Assembly (NCBI GenBank): GCA_902475535.1
Contig: CABRZR010000004.1
Coordinates: forward strand, 62,001-126,000
Reading direction: 5' to 3'
DNA: 64,000 bases
DNA from: QAMH01 sp900556425
Lineage (GTDB): Bacteria; Actinomycetota; Coriobacteriia; Coriobacteriales; QAMH01
Positions 17,849 through 26,700 of the stretch are shown one piece after another. The position numbers and the translations under genes are program-made. Position 1 is the stretch's first letter; the number at the start of each line of letters is the position of its first letter. The notes under the pieces were generated by a model that saw only the letters and a list, made by a program, of their open reading frames with translations, had not been told where the DNA came from and did not search any database.

Positions 17849-20800
17849 ATGTCGACTGTCTGCCGTGATTCACGCATAACATCCCGCTTTCACGCGATGG
17901 CCATACCACTTTGCTTGCTTGCGCTCATGCTCTGCATCGCGTTTAGCGCAGCACAGCTAGGATTGCCGGGGCGAGCCAGTGCCGACGAGGGAACGACACC
18001 TGCATTCGCGCCTATCGTCAAGGACGCCAAAGCAAACGCCGCAAATCTCGTACTTATCGTCGAGTTCTCGGATAGCCCTGCGGAAAGCTTTTATGATCAG
18101 AAGTATGCATTCGGAGGATTCTCAACAAACTTTGCATACCTCATGGCAGACATAAATAATGAGGCTAGTTCCTACATGCCCCGTACGTACCGCAGCTACA
18201 TGCAAACCATTTCCAAAGGAAAGTTCAACATTGCGAGCTACTTTCCACAGGCCTATGTTGATGGCACCCATCTACGCATACGCGTCTCCATGACTTCGCA
18301 ATACTACAAAGAAAAACATGCTGATTCCGCACTTATGTCCGAAGCCATAGGACAGCTCATGATTGCTCGTCCAGACTTGGATGCGTCCGTTTTCGACGCG
18401 AACAGTGATGGATACGTCGACAACGCGCTCATCATTGTCGACCTGCCCCAAGACACCAATATCGTAGACCACACCAATATTGGTGCGGGGGCAGTCACCG
18501 TTGGCTCGGGAAGCACCGCTCGCGTGGCGTGTTCTCTCACTGCTCTTAACGGCGGAGGAGCCGTTAGCGGAACGGACCGCTTTAACTCAAGCGTTGCGGT
18601 ACATGAACGGTTGCATACGCTCGGCGCCGCCGATTATTACCGCAATTCCGAATACGGTGCCAGCGGAAACCCCGTCGGAAACTGGGATGTCATGGCCTCG
18701 GGCGGCGTATATTCCTGGCCGCTCGCATTCACCCGCGAACGCATCGGATGGACAAGCGTGCCAGAGATGCAGGTAAATACCAACGAAACGTCCATCACTC
18801 TATATGCGCCCCAAGATTCTGATGACAACCTGAAATCAAAGCCCCAGGCGGTTAAAGTCACGTCTCCGTTCTCGTCTTCGGAGTATTTCATCATCGAGTA
18901 TCGCGAGAGAGGGAACAGGTATACCGGCTATGACGGGCGTATCGGATCCTCTGGCCTTATCGTCTATCGTGTAAACGAACAATATGCTGACCGAGGAAAT
19001 CTCTACGGCAATGATTATGTTTACATCTTCCGTCCGGACGAGACGAGCCTCACTTCGTCGGCAGGCAATATCGATCGTGCCGCCATCTGTGCCGGATCGT
19101 ACACCGTGCAAGACACGCTGACAGGCACCATCACCCTCAATTCCTCCATCGGATCACCCGATCCGAACGCAAGCATTGCGGATGGGGCAATCTGTTATTC
19201 CAATGGCACGAATAGCGGCCTCCTCATCACAGCAACGAGCCAAACCGACAGCTCCATTACCGTCACCCTAAAGGCGTCATCCGAAGTAGCAGACAAGCAC
19301 TGGAGTGCCGTGTCCAATCCCGACGGAAGCTCACCGTTCGCGAATATCGAAGCACCGAGAGTCAGGGTGGCGAGTGACGGAAAGAACCTGTATGTCATGG
19401 CAGAAAGCCAAGTTACAAGCAAGCAGAACTGGCGTGTGTGCAAGCACGATGGCGCGAACTGGTCACAGCTGGGCGAGCCGATGACCGACCTCAAGAACGT
19501 CGACATCACCTGGTTCAATGGCGTGCTCTATGCGATTGGCACGCGCGCGAACAATACGGGAACTGTCCTCAAGCGCCTCGATGGGAACAACTGGTCAACA
19601 GTCGCAAGCACGGAAAGCGGATTTGCCTATCCGGACCCTAAGCTCGGCATCGTGAACGACAAGCTCTATGCGGCACTGTGGAGCGGCAGTGAGGTCAAAG
19701 TGTACGAAGCTGCTGGGTCGTCGCTTGTCCAATATGGAGTGGGGCTTTGTCTGGAATCCCCATCCTGTTTGAGCATCGCCGACATTGCTGGTAAGCCCGC
19801 AATTGTTGCAGGCGATATGAAATCCAAAGCAGCCTGCACCAGCATCCACCAGCTTGAAAACAATACTTGGAAAGAACAATTACTCGTTGAAAGACATGCC
19901 GCATCAAACGTGAGTTTTGCCAAGCTGGGCGATAGAAGCTTTGTATACGCCTATGCCACATATTACGACGACAATCTCACACAAGATAATGTCGTCCATC
20001 TCGCAGAATTCGACAGCGCGGGCGTGCAAAGGTCAAATACGCGTATAGAGCAAGCGCGATCTACCGCTTTCAGCGGAAACATTGTTGGAGGTAACAACAA
20101 TCTCTATCTCACTTTTGGAACAGGCAACAGTGGCACGCTTGCCTATGTGCTCGTCAATGGTTCCGCAACTCAAATATCTCAAGTTGATGGCATTGTATAT
20201 GCGGGAAATTACGGTGCAGAAAGCTGTGTTATAGGAGAGAAGCTCTTCGTCGCAGTGCCGGATTTGGTTTCCGCCACCATTGCCGTGCGCTCCCATGACA
20301 TCGAAGCCTCATCGACGCCTACGCCTGATCCGCCGGTGTCCAAACAAAACATAGCAAACGCGACGGTTTCCTCAATACCGGCGCAAACCTATACGGGCAG
20401 AGCAATCACGCCGCAGCCCGTGGTAACCCTGGGTACGAAGAAACTTGTGGCAGGAACGGACTACACAATCACCTACGCCAATAACGTCAACGTGGGAACT
20501 GCCACTATCACCATCAAGGGAATGGGCAACTACGCAGGCACGAAGACCGCAAGATTCACCATCGTGAAAGCGCAAGACCCCACTCCCACGCCCGATCCGA
20601 AGCCTGACCCCACGCCGACGCCGGACCCGGATCCAACGCCAACGCCAAAACCTGATCCGACTCCCACGCCGACACCCGATCCGACGCCAACCCCCAAACC
20701 CGACCCGACTCCGACACCCGATCCGACGCCGGAGCCCACACCTACGCCAGACCCAGATCCAACCACTCCCGAAATCGCAACAACGGTCATGCACCGTCTT

Positions 20801-21184
20801 TACAACCCCAATAGCGGCGAGCACTTCTACACCGCCAGCGAGGTCGAACGCGACCACCTCGTCGGCGTGGGCTGGAACTACGAAGGAGCGGGATGGACCG
20901 CCCCGACCCAATCCAACACGCCCGTATACCGGCTCTACAACGCCAACGCCGGTGACCACCACTACACCACGAGCGTCGTCGAGCGCGATCACCTGGTGAG
21001 CGTGGGCTGGAATGACGAGGGCATAGGGTGGTATTCTGACGACTCTCAACGCGTGCCCCTGTTCCGCCAGTACAATCCAAACGCAATCGCAGGGTCGCAC
21101 AACTACACTACGAGCAAAGAGGAAACCGACATGCTCATCGGCATCGGATGGCATGACGAAGGAATCGGATGGTATGGAGTATGA
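17849..21184 (+). CDS. Secreted M6-like metalloprotease with MBG-like and DUF5648 repeats
   Basis: About 1111 residues from the ATG at 17849, chosen because GGGAGG lies just upstream; the frame is open further upstream to 17747. A signal peptide spans MAIPLCLLALMLCIAFSAAQ. The M6 (immune inhibitor A-like) peptidase domain has the zinc motif HERLHTLGAADYY near residue 252 and a Met-turn-like WDVMASGG. Later come a region resembling beta-propeller blades, one MBG-like repeat (TYTGRAITPQPVVTLGTKKL), a PTPTPDP linker and three terminal DUF5648 units (20790-21181). It is probably a wall-attached protease acting outside the cell. Its stop overlaps the start of the next gene (ATGA). Confidence 0.88.
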   Translation: MSTVCRDSRITSRFHAMAIPLCLLALMLCIAFSAAQLGLPGRASADEGTTPAFAPIVKDAKANAANLVLIVEFSDSPAESFYDQKYAFGGFSTNFAYLMADINNEASSYMPRTYRSYMQTISKGKFNIASYFPQAYVDGTHLRIRVSMTSQYYKEKHADSALMSEAIGQLMIARPDLDASVFDANSDGYVDNALIIVDLPQDTNIVDHTNIGAGAVTVGSGSTARVACSLTALNGGGAVSGTDRFNSSVAVHERLHTLGAADYYRNSEYGASGNPVGNWDVMASGGVYSWPLAFTRERIGWTSVPEMQVNTNETSITLYAPQDSDDNLKSKPQAVKVTSPFSSSEYFIIEYRERGNRYTGYDGRIGSSGLIVYRVNEQYADRGNLYGNDYVYIFRPDETSLTSSAGNIDRAAICAGSYTVQDTLTGTITLNSSIGSPDPNASIADGAICYSNGTNSGLLITATSQTDSSITVTLKASSEVADKHWSAVSNPDGSSPFANIEAPRVRVASDGKNLYVMAESQVTSKQNWRVCKHDGANWSQLGEPMTDLKNVDITWFNGVLYAIGTRANNTGTVLKRLDGNNWSTVASTESGFAYPDPKLGIVNDKLYAALWSGSEVKVYEAAGSSLVQYGVGLCLESPSCLSIADIAGKPAIVAGDMKSKAACTSIHQLENNTWKEQLLVERHAASNVSFAKLGDRSFVYAYATYYDDNLTQDNVVHLAEFDSAGVQRSNTRIEQARSTAFSGNIVGGNNNLYLTFGTGNSGTLAYVLVNGSATQISQVDGIVYAGNYGAESCVIGEKLFVAVPDLVSATIAVRSHDIEASSTPTPDPPVSKQNIANATVSSIPAQTYTGRAITPQPVVTLGTKKLVAGTDYTITYANNVNVGTATITIKGMGNYAGTKTARFTIVKAQDPTPTPDPKPDPTPTPDPDPTPTPKPDPTPTPTPDPTPTPKPDPTPTPDPTPEPTPTPDPDPTTPEIATTVMHRLYNPNSGEHFYTASEVERDHLVGVGWNYEGAGWTAPTQSNTPVYRLYNANAGDHHYTTSVVERDHLVSVGWNDEGIGWYSDDSQRVPLFRQYNPNAIAGSHNYTTSKEETDMLIGIGWHDEGIGWYGV
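20575..20769 (+). repeat. Low-complexity Pro-Thr-Asp linker repeat
   Basis: About 195 bp of short imperfect repeats based on CCGACGCCGACGCCGGATCC-like units inside the M6 protease gene. They encode PTPTPDP/KPDPTPTP runs. Such linkers span the cell wall between catalytic and binding modules. The DNA repeat can expand or contract by slippage, so the length may differ between strains. Confidence 0.85.
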
Positions 21185-23604
21185 GAAAAGCACAGCATGG
21201 CAAGAAGACCTCGAGACGCCGCATCTGGGCGCGCCTGGGAGCGATTTCCTCCACGTGCGTTGCGGCCATGCTCGTCTTTGCATTGAGCTTCGGCACAGTG
21301 ACCACGGGCGTGCCTGCACATGACGCGGGTGACACCGCCTCCTCACCCCAAAACGTGGAGCAAGTCCTCACGTCAGACGACACTGCGGCGGTATCGGATG
21401 ATACCCCTGCCAACGAAGCGAAGCCGGAGACGACCTCCTATGCCTCCCTGCCTGAAGATGAATACGCAGTGAACACCGTCATCGTCTCCATCGACGGTGC
21501 ACAGGACATCGAACGCATAGCATCGCAAGTCGATGCGCTTGACTCCACGGCAAACGTCTCGGTTGATACAAGCGATGCCGAGTTCGGCTTCGTCAAGCTC
21601 ACCTATGAGGGCAGCGCCAGCTCCGGCGAGGTGGCAGATCTCCTGTATGCCCAAGGCGTCGAAGCCCAGCCCAATTTCAAGTACTATGCGCTTGCATTGG
21701 ACGATGAAGAGACCGATGCTGCCATGGCGGCTGATGCAGACTCCTCGTTAACGGCCCAGGCAACGCATCTCAACGACCCGAGCTCGGGCGAGCAGTGGGG
21801 CCTCAACATCATCCGCGCATATGATGCCTGAGATATCGCGAAGGGAAGGGTCAACGCCAGTGCACCGCGTCCCGTTGCCGTCGCGATCATCGACTCTGGC
21901 TGCATGGTCGACCATCCTGACCTCAAGAACAACATCGTCGGCGCCTACGACACGCGTACGGGCGGCACGAACGTTACCGACGACCAGAATCACGGCACGC
22001 CAGTCGCCGGCATTATCGCCGCAGAGGCGAATAACAACATTGGCGTTGCCGGCGTCTCATACAACGCGGGACTCTACATTGTCAGAGCGCTGCACAAGCA
22101 GGGCAACGAGTTTGTCGCCGAATCGACCGACATCCTCAAAGCCTACGAGAACGTCATCGCCAACAAGAAGCTCGGAGACACCAAAATCCGCGTCGTGAAC
22201 ATGAGCCTGGGCAGCAAGCGCACGGGCAGCCTCGGCGAAAATGACATGGCCGTCATGCGCAAAATCGACGAGGCCTACACCACCCACGACATCCTCACCG
22301 TGAGTGCAGCGGGTAATCAAGACGGCACGCTTCCCTACCGTTGCTACCCGTGTGACTTCTCCGACAACGTGATCGGCGTCATAAACCTCGAGCGAAAAGA
22401 CAACGGATCAATTTTGCGCAACGAGCAATCGAACTACAACACGCCCGGCGCCCAATCCAAGCAACTCTCGGCCCCGGGCACGAGAATCTACACCACCACA
22501 AACAACGGAGGCTACGGCACCAAGACCGGAACGTCCATGGCCGCCCCCTGCGTATCGGGTGTCGCCGCGCTCGCCTTTGTCGCCAATCCTCAGCTGAGTG
22601 CCGCCAGCGTCAAGAACATCCTCTGTTCGGCTGCCGACGACATCAACACGCCTGGCTTCGACAGCTTCACCGGGTATGGAAAAATCAACGCCTACAACGC
22701 CGTCCAGCTCGCCAAGGGCGTGGCAGACGTCACGGGTCCAGACTCGGTGTACATAAACAGCACGATTAGCCTGAACTGTCCCGCGGCAAGCGACTGGACC
22801 TCAAGCGACACCTCCGTTGCGACGGTTTCCAGCAGCGGACTTGTGCGAGGACTCAAGGCGGGATACACGACCATTAGCGTGAAGTCGGGAAACAAGTCGC
22901 TCAAGAAGACCATCGCCGTCTACGATGGCAGAATCACGGGGCCCGGTACGGTCCAATCGAACTATATCGCCCAATACAAGGTCGACTGCAGCATCGACGG
23001 CACGTGGAGCTTTGAACTTGGCGCGAACTCCGCCGATGCGACCATCACCGCGGATGGCAAGCTGACCGCCAAGCAGGTGGGCCAGGTCACCATCGTCGCC
23101 AAGCTCGATTCCAACCCAAAGATCAGCGTCCAACTCCCCATAACCGTCCAGCAAGGACCCGTCACTGATATCGAAGACGGCAACCCGGGAGCCCCCGGCA
23201 CCAAGATCATGTTCCGCCTCTATAACCCCAACTCCGGCGAGCACTTCTACACCGCCAGCGTCGTGGAACGCGACCATCTCATCAGCGTCGGCTGGAACGA
23301 CGAGGGAACCGGCTGGACCGCTCCGGAAAACTCCAGCTCGCCTGTGTATCGCCTCTACAACGCCAATGCCGGTGACCACCATTACACGACCAGCGTCGTG
23401 GAACGCGACCATCTCATTTCCGTGGGCTGGAATGACGAGGGCATCGGCTGGTATTCCGATGACGCACAGGCCGTGCCGCTATATCGCCAGTACAACCCCA
23501 ACGCCATCGCAGGTTCGCACAACTACACCACGAGCACGGTGGAGCGCGACCATCTCATCAGCGTTGGGTGGAATGATGAGGGTATCGGCTGGTACGGCAT
23601 GTAG
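21181..23604 (+). pseudogene. S8 subtilisin-like serine protease with DUF5648 repeats, interrupted by an in-frame TGA
   Basis: One continuous frame encodes about 807 codons but has a TGA at 21829-21831. Upstream are a signal peptide region (RIWARLGAISSTCVAAMLV) and an S8 propeptide-like domain ending NIIRAYDA. Downstream the same frame continues DIAKGRVNASAPRPVAVAI and holds the full triad: Asp in IIDSGC, His in NHGTPVAG, Ser in GTSMAAPCVSG. A Big_2-like domain and three DUF5648 units follow. The paralogue downstream has Trp at the matching place (DAYKAWGITKAG), so a TGG-to-TGA change is likely. It could be a true nonsense mutation, readthrough, or a sequencing error. The start ATG overlaps the M6 gene stop. 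Confidence 0.8.
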
Positions 23605-23749
23605 ACCCTGTAGGGCAACTGTGAACATTTTGTGTGAGAGAGTCGCATTGACATCTGCTGCGCGCCGATAAACACGGAAAAGGTTACATTTAGCTGCCGT
23701 TTTCCCGCCAAATGTGACTCTCTTGCTGCGGAAACGCGCTTTGCGGAGA

Positions 23750-23755
23750 TATAAT
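23750..23755 (+). promoter_or_regulatory. Consensus -10 box, probable leaderless promoter
   Basis: A perfect TATAAT lies 6 bases before the GTG at 23762, so transcription would begin at or next to the start codon. TTGCTG at 23723-23728 is a possible -35, but its 21-base spacing is long. An inverted repeat (AGAGAGTCGCATT at 23635-23647 and ATGTGACTCTCT at 23712-23723) brackets the upstream region. Confidence 0.5.
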
Positions 23756-23761
23756 CGCAGC

Positions 23762-26700
23762 GTGAAAACCGGAGCTCACACCAACAGCACGAATTCCCGC
23801 GTGCGTAGTCGCATGCGCGCGGTTCTCTCCTCATGCCTTGCCGCGGTCTTGCTATGCGCGGTTGGCGGCTTCCTCCTCATCAGGGAATCAGGACCCCAGC
23901 AGGAGCCTCCCGTAGCCACCGAGGCCATCGCAGCCGATGACCAGCAAGCGTCCTCCGAAGACCAATCGCAACCGGAAGAGATTCGCAGTGACGAGGATAT
24001 AGCCCGCGATATCGAACTCGGCTATGTCCACGATGAGCTCGTGCTTTCCTTCGATCCCGGCACGAGCGCCGACAGCATCAACCAGGCCCTCGCCTCGTAT
24101 GACTTTGCCGCAACAAAGGACGTCTCGGACCAGGACCTCGATAACGGCTTCGTCAAGGTCGCTCTCGCCGATGGCGCCACCGTGGAAGACTCCGTCGCAA
24201 CCCTCAAAGCATCAGGGCTGGCGGCTCAGCCCAACTACCTCTACGAGATTGCCGAAGGCGATTTGCCCACGGAAGCAGAGGCAGGTGCACTACCAAGCAT
24301 CGAGCCCAGCGCGGCCGTCACCATCAATGACCCCGAACGCGGAAACCAATGGGCACTTGACTCCCTGGATGCCTACAAGGCCTGGGGCATCACCAAAGCA
24401 GGCGAGACCGCCGAGGGCACGGTTCGCGCAAACCGCGTTTCCGTCGCCGTCATCGATACGGGATGCACAATCGGGCATATCGACCTGAAGGACAACGTCC
24501 TTGCCTCCTATAACGCGAAAACCAACCAGACCGGTGCCGCCGCCGTCGCCGACACTAACAGCCATGGCACGCATGTGGCCGGAATTGTCTCTGCCAGAAC
24601 GAATAATGGCGTTGGTGTTGCCGGCGTCTCGTATAATGCCGGTCTCGTCATAATCAACGCCACCAACGGTGGTACGGGCGAGGATAGGCATATGTTCGAG
24701 TCGACCACCTTGGCACAGGCGTACACCTGGCTCTTCCGGCAATCGACCGCGGACAGCTCCAAAACCAATGCCGAGTACTACAACGTCCGCGTCATCAACA
24801 TGAGCCTTGGCGGCAAGCACAGCGCGAACTTCGTAAGCGACGACATACTAACGACGAAAATCAAGCAGGCGCGTAACGGCGTCTGGGTTGATTCCAATCG
24901 CAACGAAACCCACCATGACAGCATTCTCACCGTTACGGCGGCCGGCAACGCGGGAACCGATGCACCGGTCCCCTTCGTCGACTATCCCGGTGATTATGAA
25001 TCTTGCCTCACGGTCATCAACCTCACGCGAAACTATGGATGGACCACCACGAATAACGTGGTCGGACGCTACGCCGATTCGAACTACAACGTCGACAATA
25101 CCCGCATCAAGAACATCGGCGCACCGGGCACGAACATCCGCAGTACCCTGAACTCCGCCGGATCCTACGGGGCCAAGAACGGAACCTCCATGGCCGCACC
25201 CTACGTTTCCGGTATCGCCTCCCTGCTCTTCACGGAAAACCCCGACCTCACCGCCGATCAGGTAGTCGACCTCGTTTACGCCACGGCCACAGACGTTGAC
25301 GCGCCCGGCTGGGATCGTGAGACCGGCTACGGCGAGATCAACGCCTACCATATCCTCCAGGTCGTCAGTGCCCAGCTCGGCGGTAGCGAGAACATCGAGT
25401 ACAAGAACCGTCAGGCCGTCGCCATCGAGTACGGAGACGGGACGGGCTGGGAAACCTACGGCTCAACTGAGCAATGGGAATGGAGCATCGATAACTCCGA
25501 CACCATCGAGATGACAGTCGACCCGGACACACAGAGCGTCTCGCTCGTCGGCCAGAAGCCGGGCTCTGCCACAGTTACCGCCACGTTTAAGGGTGTAGAC
25601 GGCAATCCCATAGAGGGCGTCTCCATCAGCAAGACCTACACGGTCATGCCCCTCGACATCTCGAAAGCCACCGTGACGGTCCCTGGCGAGCATGCCTATA
25701 CCGGTCATGAAGTCGAACCCAAGCCCCTCGTGTCCATGAGCGGCACCGAGCTCATCGAAGGCGTCGACTACACCGTAAGCTATAGCGATAACGTCGAAAT
25801 CGGCGAGGCAACCGTCACCATCACGGGCATCGGAAATGCCGCCGGCACCGCGAGCGGCACCTTCGCCATCGGCAAGGCGGACATCTTCCCGGCCACGCTC
25901 AGCTCGATAGCGCCGCTCCCCTATACCGGCGAGGCACACGAGCCCACGCCCACCGTCACGCTCGCGGGCTTTGGCGCGCTTGTCGAGGGCACCGATTTCA
26001 CCTACGAGTACGAGGACAACGTCAACGCAGGGTCCGGAAAGGTGCATGTCGTCGGCATGGGCAACTTCAAGGGTTCGTCTGGCTGGCTCCTCTTTGACAT
26101 CACGCCCATCGACGTTGCCGGCGCAATGATAGGCGATATTCCCGATGCAGCCTACACCGGAAGTGCCATCGCGCCCGAGCCGGACGTCACCATCAACGGT
26201 AAGACGCTCGTCAAGGGCACCGATTACACGCTTTCCTATGCCAACAACGTGAATGCCGGCACTGCCAGCATCACCGTCACGGGCATGGGCAACTACTCGG
26301 GTACGCAGACCAAGAACTACACGATTGCGCCCCTCGACATAAGCATTGCAACCGTCTCCGGCGTGGAGAGCTCCTACGCCTTCAACGGAACCGAGATCAA
26401 GCCGACGGTCACCGTCACGCTTGACGGCAAGACGCTGGGAGCCGACGCATACGACATTGCCTATGCCGACAACCTGAATGCCGGCACCGCACGCATCACC
26501 ATCACCGGCAAGGGCAACTATACGGGCGCAATCACGAAGGCCTTCGACATCACGCCCATCCGACTGGAAGACGCGACTATCGAGCCCATTGGCGAACAGC
26601 CTTGGAGGGGCGGAGCTGTCACCCCGGTTCCCGTCATCAAGGCGGGTGACATCGAGCTTGTCGTCAACCGCGACTTCACTGTCACCTACAGCGATAACAC

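Noticed and set aside
21829..21831. Selenocysteine at the TGA in the S8 protease
   Set aside because: The paralogue has Trp there, the site is not catalytic, and no convincing SECIS-like hairpin follows the TGA.
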